From contig NZ_JADPIB010000001.1 in NCBI RefSeq assembly GCF_015767265.1, positions 806,001 through 870,000 of the forward strand: a stretch of 64,000 nucleotides of DNA, written 5' to 3'. The DNA comes from Aureivirga marina (GTDB taxonomy: Bacteria; Bacteroidota; Bacteroidia; Flavobacteriales; Flavobacteriaceae). The position numbers and the translations under genes were made by a program. The notes beneath the pieces are model-generated. The model saw only the letters and a program-made list of their open reading frames with translations. It had not been told where the DNA came from and searched no databases. Shown here in pieces: positions 7,937-18,251 of the stretch (its first letter is position 1; each line of letters opens with the position of its first letter).

Positions 7937-8810
7937 CTTCGAAAAAAGTATTTAAAGTTTTATAAAACCATTCTGCCTGATCAAACATTAAAAAGTGTTT
8001 ACTATTCGAAGCCATTTTGATTGTTTTGTTAGAAAGATTCTTATACTGACTTTCATAATTTTTTTGCACAATTTCTACATTAGGAAAAGAAGCTCCAAGA
8101 ATTAAAGTCTTACTTTTTATTTTGTGTAAAATATCTCTCTGATCTAATTTTAAAATGTCTGTATAACCATAAACCCAAGTTTTTCTATCTGCCTTTAAAA
8201 TCCAATTTTTCAAAACTTCTTTTTTATCTTCTTTTAAAGTCATGTTAGAAGCCATCATCGTAGCAGTATATTGAAATTGTTGCGCACTCATATTCAACAT
8301 TTGTTTATTATATGGACTATCATAAACCAAATTTTCTGCTGGAATATTCGGCATCATTATCTCACGAATACATGGTAAAGATTCAGCTAAAACAATTGTA
8401 GAAATTTCGTTTGGTAATTCTGCTGCAATATCCATCGCTAAACTTCCTCCCATACTATGTCCGATGATAATCACATCTGACATTTTGTTGTTTTTTATAT
8501 ATTGTATTAATGCATTTTTAATAGTAACATACCAAGGCATTTCAATTGGCGCAGTTCCATTAAAGCCTGCATAAGTAAATAAGTACGATTTTCTTTTTAA
8601 GTTTAAATTCTCCACAGTTTCTTCCCAAACTTCTCCTGGTGTTGCAAATCCTGGTAGAAAAAAAACTGGTTTTCCTTCTCCTTTAATTTCTACTGTAAAA
8701 GGTTTTGACATATTTGAGTTTGATAAAGAATCTTTTTCATAAAATCCGAAGCTCGATAATGTATTTAAAAGAACAGAAAATAAAACGATAATTCTAATTG
8801 ACTTTGACAT
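7926..8810 (-). CDS. Alpha/beta hydrolase, exported or membrane-anchored
   Basis: A 294-residue alpha/beta-hydrolase. Residues 1-23 are a hydrophobic signal or anchor. PVFFLPGFATPGEVWEE (from about residue 48) forms the oxyanion-hole loop, and GHSMGGS is the nucleophile elbow with Ser119. A His in SKHFLMFDQ near the C-terminus is the likely catalytic base. The substrate is unknown; esters or lipids are usual for the fold. First gene of the operon with the ECF sigma factor, overlapping it by 11 bases, which suggests its activity is tied to the sigma response. Confidence 0.8.
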   Translation of the reverse strand: MSKSIRIIVLFSVLLNTLSSFGFYEKDSLSNSNMSKPFTVEIKGEGKPVFFLPGFATPGEVWEETVENLNLKRKSYLFTYAGFNGTAPIEMPWYVTIKNALIQYIKNNKMSDVIIIGHSMGGSLAMDIAAELPNEISTIVLAESLPCIREIMMPNIPAENLVYDSPYNKQMLNMSAQQFQYTATMMASNMTLKEDKKEVLKNWILKADRKTWVYGYTDILKLDQRDILHKIKSKTLILGASFPNVEIVQKNYESQYKNLSNKTIKMASNSKHFLMFDQAEWFYKTLNTFFEDAK

Positions 8811-8954
8811 AATGCTACTATTTATTTTTTTAATGTTTATACCCCTTTGATTAAAAAAAAATCTACTTGTTACACTTTCGAAAAAAAAATGTGATTTTTT
8901 TTATTTTTTTTCAAAATGGACTTTTAAATAGATATAGCATTAAGTAATTATCAT

Positions 8955-9026
8955 CTGGCGCGAGTTTGTAACTCGTGACCTCACAAATATCAAAAACAAT
9001 AGGCACACTTTACAAAAGTGCGCCAG
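8955..9026. repeat. REPIN-like element: two REP-type hairpins in inverted orientation
   Basis: The left half (8955-8980) is CTGGCGC, stem GAGTT, loop TGT, stem AACTC, then GTGACC. The reverse complement of the right half (9002-9026) is CTGGCGC, stem ACTTT, loop TGT, stem AAAGT, then GTGCC. The flanks and loop are the same but both stem arms differ in a way that keeps the pairing. The outer GGCGC can also pair with GTG(A)CC. Two such units facing each other about 20 bases apart is the arrangement of a REPIN mobilised by a RAYT transposase. No RAYT gene is in the window. Confidence 0.65.
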
Positions 9027-9098
9027 TATAAAGTTTACATGTTTAATATATATTTTCTTTAATATTCTAATTCAATAAAAAACTTTCAAACGCCAAAC

Positions 9099-9128
9099 TT
9101 TCTATTCTCAAAGGATTGCTTAAATTTG
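9099..9128 (+). promoter_or_regulatory. Promoter of leuS
   Basis: TAAATTTG at 9121-9128 matches TAnnTTTG; a near -33 box TTTC sits 18 bases upstream. The leader to the ATG at 9221 is about 85 bases. Confidence 0.45.
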
Positions 9129-9220
9129 CAAGCATTGAAGAAATTTGAGTTTTTAAATAGGAAATCAAATGACTTCAGAAATAAGAAAAACAATCTTTTA
9201 AGCAAAATATAAGATTAGAG

Positions 9221-12031
9221 ATGGAATATAATTTTAATGAAATCGAAGCCAAATGGCAAAAATATTGGGCGGAGAAGCAAACCTTCAAAGCAGACAACAA
9301 CTCTGAAAAACCAAAATATTACGTACTCGATATGTTTCCTTACCCTTCTGGAGCAGGATTACATGTTGGTCATCCATTAGGTTATATTGCATCAGATATT
9401 TATGCACGTTATAAACGTCATAAAGGTTTCAACGTATTGCACCCACAAGGATATGATTCTTTTGGTTTACCAGCAGAACAATATGCAATCCAAACAGGAC
9501 AACATCCTGCAATTACAACAGAAACAAATATTGCAACATATAGAAAACAATTAGATAAAATTGGTTTTTCTTTCGATTGGACTCGTGAAGTTCGTACATC
9601 AAATCCAGAATATTATAAATGGACACAATGGATTTTCACGCAATTATTCAATGCTTGGTACAACAAAGAATCTGATAAAGCAGAAACAATCGATACTTTA
9701 GTTGCAACATTTGAAAAAGATGGAAATGCAAATGTAAAAGCTGTTTGTGATGAAGATATTACAACTTTTACAGCAGAAGAATGGAATGCATTTTCTAACA
9801 AAGAGAAAGAAGCAATTTTAGCAAAATATAGATTAACTTACCTTTCAGAAACAGAAGTAAACTGGTGTCCTGCTTTAGGAACAGTTTTAGCAAATGATGA
9901 AATTGTAAACGGAGTTTCTGAGAGAGGTGGACATCCTGTAGTTCGTAAAAAAATGATGCAATGGAGCATGCGAATTACAGCTTATGCACAAAGACTTTTA
10001 GATGGATTAGGAACTATTGATTGGCCACAACCATTAAAAGATTCACAAACAAACTGGATTGGTCGTTCGCAAGGTGCTTCTGTAAAATTCCAAGTAGAAA
10101 ACTCGGAAGATATGATTGAAGTATTTACGACTCGTCCTGATACTATTTTCGGTGTTACTTTTATGACACTTGCTCCAGAGCACGAATTAGTTTCAAAAAT
10201 TGTAACGGAAGATAGGAAAGAAGCTGTAGAAGCTTATATCGAAGCAACTGCAAAACGTAGCGAACGTGAGCGTCAAGCAGATGTAAAAACAATTTCTGGA
10301 GAATTCACAGGAGCATATGCTATTCACCCATTTACAGGAGAGAAAATTCAAATCTGGATTGGTGATTATGTATTAGCTAGCTACGGAACAGGTGCTGTAA
10401 TGGCGGTTCCTTGTGGAGATCAACGTGATTGGGATTTCGCAAATCATTTTGGAATTGAAATCAAAAATATTTTTGATGGAATTGATATCTCAGAAGCTGC
10501 TTATGCAGAAAAAGATGCGAAAATTACAAACTCTGATTTCTTAGATGGATTAAATGTAAAGAAAGCTACAAAGCAAGTAATTTATCATTTAGAACAAAAA
10601 GGAATTGGAGAAGGAAAAATCAATTACCGTTTACGTGATGCTGTTTTCTCTCGTCAACGTTATTGGGGGGAACCATTCCCAGTTTATTACAAAGATGGAA
10701 TGCCACAAATGATTGCTTCGGAACATTTACCAGTTAGACTTCCAGAGGTAGAGAAATATTTACCAACCGAAGATGGAAAACCACCATTAGGAAATGCAAC
10801 TGTTTGGGCTTGGGATACTGTAAATAATGAAGTTGTTGAAAATTCAAAAATCGATGATGAAACTATTTTCCCATTAGAATTGAACACAATGCCAGGTTGG
10901 GCAGGTTCTTCTTGGTATTTCAACAGATATATGGATGCAAACAACGAAAATGAGTTTGTAAGCAAAGAAGCTGTAGATTACTGGAAAGAAGTTGATTTAT
11001 ATATTGGAGGTTCTGAGCATGCAACAGGACATTTATTATATGCTCGTTTTTGGCAAAAATTCCTTTTTGATTTAGGATTACTTCCTGTAGATGAATTTGC
11101 GAAGAAGTTGATTAATCAAGGGATGATTTTAGGAACTTCAGCAATTGTTTACAGATTATCTGGAACAAATACTTTTGTTTCTAAAAACTTAGTAAAAGAT
11201 CAAAAAGTAGAAGAATTAAGAGTTGATGTAAAATTAATCAACACTTCTGACGAATTAGATGTAGAGAAAATTAGAGAATGGCAACCACAATATAAGAATG
11301 CAGAATTCATTTTAGAAGATGGAAAATACATTGTTGGTCGTGAAGTAGAAAAAATGTCAAAAAGATGGTTTAATGTTGTAAACCCAGATGATATCTGTGA
11401 AGAATACGGAGCAGATAGTTTACGTTTATTCGAAATGTTCCTTGGACCATTAGAGCAATCGAAACCATGGAATACTGCTGGAATTTCTGGAGTTCATTCT
11501 TTCTTAAAGAAACTTTGGAGATTATTCCATAACAATAATGAATTTACAGTTTCAGATGCAGCGCCAACAAAAGAAGAATTAAAAGTTTTACACCAAACAA
11601 TTAAGAAAGTAGATGAAGATATCGAGAATTTCTCTTTCAATACTTCTGTAAGTACTTTTATGATTGCTGTAAACGAATTACAAAAATTAAAATGTAACAA
11701 AAGAGAAATCTTAGAAGGATTGGTAATTCTTATTTCTCCTTATGCGCCACATATCGCAGAAGAATTATGGAGTAAATTAGGACATAAAGAATCCGTTTCT
11801 ACGGCAGATTTCCCAATTTTTGAGCCAAGTCATTTAGTAGAAAGTTCAAAAGAATATCCTGTTTCTTTCAACGGAAAAATGCGTTTCAAATTAGAATTAC
11901 CATTAGATATGTCAAAAGACGAAATCGAAAAAGTGGTAATGGCACATGAAAAAACGCAAGCACAATTACAAGGAAGAGAACCTAAAAAGGTAATTATTGT
12001 ACCTGGAAAAATTATTAACATTGTTGGATAA
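9221..12031 (+). CDS. leuS: Leucyl-tRNA synthetase
   Basis: A 936-residue class I aminoacyl-tRNA synthetase that charges tRNA-Leu. The HIGH motif is HVGH at residues 48-51 within YPSGAGLHVGHPLGY. The CP1 editing domain shows TTRPDTIFGVTFM and the GTGAVMAVP(C)GDQRD segment. The second signature is KMSKR at 711-715, where the usual last Ser is Arg. The C-terminal anticodon-binding and tail regions are complete (ending PKKVIIVPGKIINIVG). Stand-alone gene between a housekeeping-type promoter and a hairpin terminator. Confidence 0.97.
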   Translation: MEYNFNEIEAKWQKYWAEKQTFKADNNSEKPKYYVLDMFPYPSGAGLHVGHPLGYIASDIYARYKRHKGFNVLHPQGYDSFGLPAEQYAIQTGQHPAITTETNIATYRKQLDKIGFSFDWTREVRTSNPEYYKWTQWIFTQLFNAWYNKESDKAETIDTLVATFEKDGNANVKAVCDEDITTFTAEEWNAFSNKEKEAILAKYRLTYLSETEVNWCPALGTVLANDEIVNGVSERGGHPVVRKKMMQWSMRITAYAQRLLDGLGTIDWPQPLKDSQTNWIGRSQGASVKFQVENSEDMIEVFTTRPDTIFGVTFMTLAPEHELVSKIVTEDRKEAVEAYIEATAKRSERERQADVKTISGEFTGAYAIHPFTGEKIQIWIGDYVLASYGTGAVMAVPCGDQRDWDFANHFGIEIKNIFDGIDISEAAYAEKDAKITNSDFLDGLNVKKATKQVIYHLEQKGIGEGKINYRLRDAVFSRQRYWGEPFPVYYKDGMPQMIASEHLPVRLPEVEKYLPTEDGKPPLGNATVWAWDTVNNEVVENSKIDDETIFPLELNTMPGWAGSSWYFNRYMDANNENEFVSKEAVDYWKEVDLYIGGSEHATGHLLYARFWQKFLFDLGLLPVDEFAKKLINQGMILGTSAIVYRLSGTNTFVSKNLVKDQKVEELRVDVKLINTSDELDVEKIREWQPQYKNAEFILEDGKYIVGREVEKMSKRWFNVVNPDDICEEYGADSLRLFEMFLGPLEQSKPWNTAGISGVHSFLKKLWRLFHNNNEFTVSDAAPTKEELKVLHQTIKKVDEDIENFSFNTSVSTFMIAVNELQKLKCNKREILEGLVILISPYAPHIAEELWSKLGHKESVSTADFPIFEPSHLVESSKEYPVSFNGKMRFKLELPLDMSKDEIEKVVMAHEKTQAQLQGREPKKVIIVPGKIINIVG

Positions 12032-12093
12032 TTTTTAACAATAATTCTAAATTGTAGTTGATCACAGAAAACAAAAGTTTTATATAAACCCTG

Positions 12094-12122
12094 AAGCCTC
12101 ATAGTAAATATGGGGCTTTTTA
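12094..12122 (+). terminator. Terminator of leuS
   Basis: The stem AAGCCTCATA pairs with TATGGGGCTT (one G-T pair), with a 5-base loop and a T run. Confidence 0.7.
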
Positions 12123-12215
12123 TGTAATGTTAATTTTTACAAATATTTAATAATTAAATTGTTAATATGGATAAAAATTGTATTTTACATACTTGTTAAT
12201 TCATACTTAAACATT

Positions 12216-14978
12216 ATGAGAAAAATAATACCTTTAATTATCTTTTTATTATTTGCAAATGTTACTATTGCTCAAATAATAGTTTCAGGTTCCGTTACAG
12301 ATGGAAGTGTCAATGAGCCTTTGCCAGGGGCGACCATTAAAGTCGTCGGAGAGCCAATTGGAACCACAACTGATTTTGATGGTAAATTTTCATTAGAAGT
12401 CGACTTACCTTTACCTTTTAGTTTAGAAGTTTCGAGTGTAGGATTCCAAACAAAAAAACTAGAAGTAACTCAAAATAATCAAACATTCAATGTAACTTTA
12501 AACGAATCAGCAACTGCTTTAGATGAAATTGTAGTTTCTGCTTCAAGAACTCCAGAAAGAGTATTCGAATCTCCTGTAACTGTAGAGAGATTTGATATCA
12601 AAAAAATTCAGAGTTCTTCTTCACCTACATTCTACGATGCATTAGAAAACTTAAAAGGAGTAGATATCAATACAAATAGTTTAACTTTTAAATCTGTAAA
12701 CACAAGAGGATTTGCAACTTTTGCAAATACACGTTTTGTACAGTTAGTAGACGGAATTGATAATTCTTCTCCAGCATTAAACTTTACTTTAGGGAACTTA
12801 TTAGGAATGTCAGAATTAGATGTTCATACAGTGGAATTATTACCTGGAGCATCATCTGCTTTATATGGAGCAAATGCTTTTAATGGTATTTTATTCATGA
12901 CAAGTAAAAATCCTTTTGATTTCCAAGGAATCAGTGCTTATGCAAAAACAGGATTAACTTCACAAAAAGCTGCAGGAAGTAATGCTTTCGTTGATGCAGG
13001 TTTCCGTATTGCACATGCTTTTAGTGATAAATTTGCTGTAAAATTCACTGCTTCTTTCTTAAGTGGAGAAGAATGGTGGGCAACAGATTATAGAGATTAT
13101 AATATGCCTGGAGCAACAAGACAAACAGATCCTGCTTATGATGGATTAAACGTTTATGGAGATGAGGTTTCAATCTTTTTAAATTTTGATGAAATCGCAG
13201 GAACTCCTGAAGGAACTTTAGGAGCTGCACAAGTTTCAAGAACTGGATATGATGAAGTTGATTTAGCTAATTATGATGCTAGAAGTTTTAAAGCTGATTT
13301 ATCTTTAAATTATCGTCCAAACGGAGATGATTTAGAAATTATATATAATGGTAAATTCGGAACAGGAAATACAATTTACCAAGGAGCAAATAGATATTTC
13401 TTACAAAATTTCTCTATGCAACAACATAAACTAGAAGTGCATAATAAGAACTTTTTTGTGAGAGCTTATTTAACAGCTGAAGATGCTGGAGATTCTTATG
13501 ATTCTCGTTTTGCTGGTATTAATGTAAATAGAGCTTGGAAAGCTGACCAAGTTTGGTTCCAAGAATATGCAGGAGCATATATTCAATCTATATTAGGTGG
13601 AGCTACTCAAGAGCAAGCACATCAATTAGCAAGAGGAATTGCACAACAAGGTGCTTATTTACCGGGAACAGCAGAATTTAACAGTGCTTTTGATGCGATT
13701 AAAAAAGATGGAAATTTACAAACTGGAGCTAGATTTATTGATAAATCAAAAATCTATCATTCAGATGTTAATTATAACTTTAGAGAGCTTATCAAATTTG
13801 CAGAATTCCAAGTTGGAGGATCTTTCAGACAATATTCTCTAAATTCAGATGGAACAATCTTTACAGATTATGACGGAGCAATTAATTATAATGAATATGG
13901 TGCTTATGCTCAAGTTCAAAAGAAATTTGCACAAGATAAATTCAAATTTACAGGTTCTGTTAGATATGATAAATCACAAAATTTTGATGGAAATTTCTCT
14001 CCAAGAGTATCTTTAGTTTATTCAATTGGAGAAGAAAAAAATCATAATATTAGAGGTTCTGTACAAACAGGATTTAGAAATCCAACAACACAAGATCAAT
14101 ATATTGGTTTAGATTTAGGAAACGCTATTTTAGTAGGTTCAGCTCAAGATAATTTAGATAGATATACTTCTTCACCTTTATTAGTAAGTCCGCAAGGACA
14201 ACCAATTGTTGGAGGAGAAACAGTTACTTTAGGAGGAAGAGAAGCTTATCAAAATTCTTTTACACTTTCTTCTGTTGCTGCTTTTTCACAAGGATTAATT
14301 CCAGCTCCACAAAAAGCAAATATTGGATTAGTAAAACCAGAACAAGTGACAGCATTTGAATTAGGGTATCGTGGAAAAGTTGATAGATTTATCATTGATG
14401 TTTCTGGATATTATAATGAATATAAAGATTTCATTTCTACAGAAACAGTAATTGTTCCTTATTATGGAACTGTGGGAGATAATACACTTTCTCTTTTAGC
14501 TTTACAAAATTCAGATTTTAAACCTTTCCAAGTATATACAAATTCTTCAGCAGATATTAGTTCTTATGGGGCTACACTTGGAGTAGATACAAGATTAAAT
14601 GGTGGATTTGAAGTAGGAATTAATTATACATTCTCAAAATTAGATTTCGATCAAGCATCAGATCCTGATTTTGAAGCTAGCTTCAACACACCAGAACATA
14701 AAGTTAAAGCTACTTTTGGAAACCCAGATGTTTTTGCACACATCGGATTTAACATTAATTATAGATGGAATGATAGCTATTATTGGGAATCAAGTTTTGC
14801 TGATGCTGAGTTAAGAGCTCGTTCAACAATTGACGCACAAGTAAGCTATACATTAGAGAAATGGAAATCAGTTTTCAAAATAGGTGGAGCGAATATTTTA
14901 AACCATGAATATTTCAGTGCTCCAGGTGCTGGAGCAGTTGGTGCTCAATACTTTATTTCGTGGACAGTAAACCCTTAA
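12216..14978 (+). CDS. TonB-dependent receptor with carboxypeptidase-regulatory-like domain
   Basis: A 920-residue outer membrane transporter. The signal peptide ends TIAQ. A CarboxypepD_reg-like domain covers about residues 20-105 (GATIKVVG, TDFDGKFSLEV), then a plug domain (LDEIVVSASRTPERVFESPV onward) and a 22-strand-type barrel. It imports a large or scarce substrate using TonB/ExbBD energy; the substrate cannot be told and no SusD partner follows. The open frame extends upstream to a TTG at 12159, but the ATG at 12216 gives a proper signal peptide and is preferred. Confidence 0.9.
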   Translation: MRKIIPLIIFLLFANVTIAQIIVSGSVTDGSVNEPLPGATIKVVGEPIGTTTDFDGKFSLEVDLPLPFSLEVSSVGFQTKKLEVTQNNQTFNVTLNESATALDEIVVSASRTPERVFESPVTVERFDIKKIQSSSSPTFYDALENLKGVDINTNSLTFKSVNTRGFATFANTRFVQLVDGIDNSSPALNFTLGNLLGMSELDVHTVELLPGASSALYGANAFNGILFMTSKNPFDFQGISAYAKTGLTSQKAAGSNAFVDAGFRIAHAFSDKFAVKFTASFLSGEEWWATDYRDYNMPGATRQTDPAYDGLNVYGDEVSIFLNFDEIAGTPEGTLGAAQVSRTGYDEVDLANYDARSFKADLSLNYRPNGDDLEIIYNGKFGTGNTIYQGANRYFLQNFSMQQHKLEVHNKNFFVRAYLTAEDAGDSYDSRFAGINVNRAWKADQVWFQEYAGAYIQSILGGATQEQAHQLARGIAQQGAYLPGTAEFNSAFDAIKKDGNLQTGARFIDKSKIYHSDVNYNFRELIKFAEFQVGGSFRQYSLNSDGTIFTDYDGAINYNEYGAYAQVQKKFAQDKFKFTGSVRYDKSQNFDGNFSPRVSLVYSIGEEKNHNIRGSVQTGFRNPTTQDQYIGLDLGNAILVGSAQDNLDRYTSSPLLVSPQGQPIVGGETVTLGGREAYQNSFTLSSVAAFSQGLIPAPQKANIGLVKPEQVTAFELGYRGKVDRFIIDVSGYYNEYKDFISTETVIVPYYGTVGDNTLSLLALQNSDFKPFQVYTNSSADISSYGATLGVDTRLNGGFEVGINYTFSKLDFDQASDPDFEASFNTPEHKVKATFGNPDVFAHIGFNINYRWNDSYYWESSFADAELRARSTIDAQVSYTLEKWKSVFKIGGANILNHEYFSAPGAGAVGAQYFISWTVNP

Positions 14979-15006
14979 TTTTATTAGATAAACTCTAACT
15001 TTAATC

Positions 15007-15043
15007 AAGGCTCACTTTAATCAATTAAAAGTGAGCCTTTTTA
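15007..15043 (+). terminator. Terminator of the TonB receptor gene
   Basis: A perfect 12-bp stem, AAGGCTCACTTT with AAAGTGAGCCTT, followed by T-rich sequence. Confidence 0.8.
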
Positions 15044-15092
15044 CTTAAAATAAAAATAAAAGAAGAATACTAGATTATTTCACTAAAAAAAC

Positions 15093-15100
15093 TATCTTTG
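15093..15100 (+). promoter_or_regulatory. -7 promoter box of atpDC
   Basis: TATCTTTG is a full match to TAnnTTTG, about 60 bases before the atpD ATG. No clear -33 TTTG is visible. Confidence 0.5.
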
Positions 15101-15149
15101 CACCCTGTTAAGCGAGACAATTCTCAGAAAATAAAAGAACTAATAATAA

Positions 15150-16670
<1,521 letters not shown>

Positions 16671-16691
16671 TAATTCAAAATAAAACTAATT

Positions 16692-16985
16692 ATGTTTTTA
16701 GAAATCGTATCACCAGAAGCTACATTATTTAAATCTGAAGTTGACAGCGTTACTGTTCCAGGTGTAAACGGTGAGTTTCAGATGTTAAATAATCACGCAC
16801 CGATTGTTTCTCTTTTAAGTGCTGGGACAATCAAAATATATGTACATTCTCAACAACATTTAGTTTTTGATGAATTACATGCAAAAGTAGTTCCTCACGC
16901 TGATGATGAGAAGATTCTTACTGTAAAAATCAACAGTGGAACTATCGAAATGAAAGACAATAAAGTAATCATCTTAGCAGATTAA
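16692..16985 (+). CDS. atpC: ATP synthase F1 subunit epsilon, short form
   Basis: A 97-residue protein matching only the N-terminal beta-sandwich of the epsilon subunit (FLEIVSPEATLFKSEVDSVT, then PGVNGEFQMLNNHAPIVSLL). The C-terminal two-helix regulatory domain found in about 135-residue epsilons is missing. That domain inhibits ATP hydrolysis in E. coli, so this enzyme likely lacks that form of epsilon control. Short epsilons are known in this phylum, so this is probably normal and not a truncation. Cotranscribed with atpD; a strong terminator follows. Confidence 0.93.
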   Translation: MFLEIVSPEATLFKSEVDSVTVPGVNGEFQMLNNHAPIVSLLSAGTIKIYVHSQQHLVFDELHAKVVPHADDEKILTVKINSGTIEMKDNKVIILAD

Positions 16986-17004
16986 TTACTTTTTAAATAA
17001 ACTT

Positions 17005-17038
17005 AAAAAACTCCAAGTCAAATACTTGGAGTTTTTTG
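17005..17038 (+). terminator. Terminator of atpDC
   Basis: The stem AAAAAACTCCAAGT pairs with ACTTGGAGTTTTTT around a 5-base loop, ending in a T run. Confidence 0.85.
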
Positions 17039-17115
17039 TTTTATAAACCTTCCTTTTAAGAAAAAAATATAAACGCTACACGGCTCTTAATTTAGTAAAA
17101 GCAAGTATATTTCGT

Positions 17116-17123
17116 TATATTTG
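17116..17123 (+). promoter_or_regulatory. -7 promoter box of the TerB-like gene
   Basis: TATATTTG matches TAnnTTTG, 20 bases before the ATG at 17144. Confidence 0.45.
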
Positions 17124-17143
17124 TTAAAACTAAAAAAATAACT

Positions 17144-17569
17144 ATGTCATTTTTAAACTTATATGAAAGCGGTTCTCATAAGAGAAAAATAGGACATTTT
17201 GCAAATATTGTAAAATTGGCAAAATTAAATCATCCTATGAATGATGGTGAAATTGAAATCTTAAAAGGAATTTCTAAGAAATTAGATTTAACTAATGATG
17301 AATATTTAGCAATTATGGAAGATCCTGAAAGTTTTCCAATTGAACCACCAATTAGCCAAGATGATCGACTAGAAAGACTATATAACTTAACACATATGAT
17401 TTTCCTTGATCGTATTGTAACAGAAGACGAGCGAGCATTTTTAAATAAAATTGCTGTTGGACTTGGATTCCCTGTTGAGAAATCAGAAGAAATTGCAAAA
17501 GCTGCAATCGACTTTTTCTTAAACATTGCAAACTTGGAAAATTTCAAAAAAGCATTAAAAGATATTTAA
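17144..17569 (+). CDS. TerB-like small helical protein
   Basis: A 141-residue all-helical soluble protein. The segments IVKLAKLNHPMNDGEIEILK and MIFLDRIVTEDERAFLNKIA look like the paired helical hairpins of the TerB/tellurite-resistance-like fold, each with an acidic D/E-x-E turn that can bind metal. Its cellular role is unknown. Single gene with its own promoter box, convergent with the thioesterase gene. Confidence 0.65.
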   Translation: MSFLNLYESGSHKRKIGHFANIVKLAKLNHPMNDGEIEILKGISKKLDLTNDEYLAIMEDPESFPIEPPISQDDRLERLYNLTHMIFLDRIVTEDERAFLNKIAVGLGFPVEKSEEIAKAAIDFFLNIANLENFKKALKDI

Positions 17570-17572
17570 AAC

Positions 17573-17602
17573 AAAAAAGCTGCAACAATGCAGCTTTTTT
17601 TT
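17573..17602. terminator. Bidirectional terminator between TerB-like and thioesterase genes
   Basis: AAAAAAGCTGCA pairs with TGCAGCTTTTTT, with A and T runs on either side, so it can serve both convergent genes. Confidence 0.8.
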
Positions 17603-18116
17603 ATTCTTTAATAAACAATGCCTTTAATTCCGTGGCATCTTCTGGTTTCATTTTTTTAGATAATACCAAACTCAATTGTTTTCTTCTTAAAGCACTATCA
17701 AATCTATCTTTTTCTAATTCTGTTTCTGGAATAATTGGTGGAATCTTCACTGGACTTCCTGTGATATCTACAGCAACAAAAGTATAAATTCCTTCATTTA
17801 CCTTTGTCTTTTCTCCACTCTCTCTATCCTCGCTCCAAACGTCTACATAAACTTCCATAGACGATTTAAACGCTCTAGATACTTTTGCTTCCACACTAAC
17901 AACACTTCCAACAGGAACTGCTTTATTAAACGCTACATGATTCACTGAAGCTGTGACAACAATTCTTCTCGAATGTCTTCTAGCTGCAATACTACATGCT
18001 CTATCCATCCTTGCTAGAATTTCACCTCCGAATAAATTATTCAAAGGATTTGTTTCGCTTGGTAAAACCAAATCTGTTAATACTGTTAGTGATTCTTTTG
18101 GTGTTTTAGCTTCCAT
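17601..18116 (-). CDS. Acyl-CoA thioesterase, hotdog fold
   Basis: A 171-residue single-hotdog thioesterase of the YciA/BFIT type. The segment NPLNNLFGGEILARMDRACS holds the Asn/Gly/Glu/Asp pattern of the family's active-site helix, and VVTASVNHVAFNKAVPVGSV is the next conserved block. It hydrolyses acyl-CoA to free acid and CoA; chain-length preference cannot be read. It sits alone with a TATCTTTG box upstream. Confidence 0.88.
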   Translation of the reverse strand: MEAKTPKESLTVLTDLVLPSETNPLNNLFGGEILARMDRACSIAARRHSRRIVVTASVNHVAFNKAVPVGSVVSVEAKVSRAFKSSMEVYVDVWSEDRESGEKTKVNEGIYTFVAVDITGSPVKIPPIIPETELEKDRFDSALRRKQLSLVLSKKMKPEDATELKALFIKE

Positions 18117-18135
18117 GTTCTTCGATTAATTTTTA

Positions 18136-18143
18136 CAAAGATA
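18136..18143 (-). promoter_or_regulatory. -7 promoter box of the thioesterase gene
   Basis: The minus strand reads TATCTTTG, a full match to TAnnTTTG, 19 bases before the ATG. Confidence 0.45.
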
Positions 18144-18186
18144 GAGAAGTCTTTGTAACTTTTTATTTTATTAAAACTTTATCTCT

Positions 18187-18227
18187 TTAAATAATAAAAG
18201 CTATTCCAAACAAATGAAATAGCTTTT
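18187..18227 (-). terminator. Probable terminator of purF
   Basis: AAAAGCTATT (18196-18205) pairs with AATAGCTTTT (18218-18227); a moderately T-rich stretch follows on the minus strand. Confidence 0.5.
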
Positions 18228-18251
18228 AAATTATAATTTATTTATGCTTAA

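Larger units (their letters stand above)
8811..9220. other. 410-base non-coding stretch upstream of leuS
   Basis: Between the divergent hydrolase and leuS genes. It holds homopolymeric A/T runs (8850-8920), a REPIN-like double hairpin (8955-9026) and a leuS promoter box at 9121-9128. No gene seen. Confidence 0.7.

Noticed and set aside
8955-9026. Rho-independent terminator or attenuator of leuS
   Set aside because: The two hairpins have no T run and no leader peptide; the covarying inverted pair fits a REPIN better.
12159-12215. TTG start for the first TonB receptor
   Set aside because: The 19 extra residues precede a complete signal peptide that begins at the ATG at 12216.
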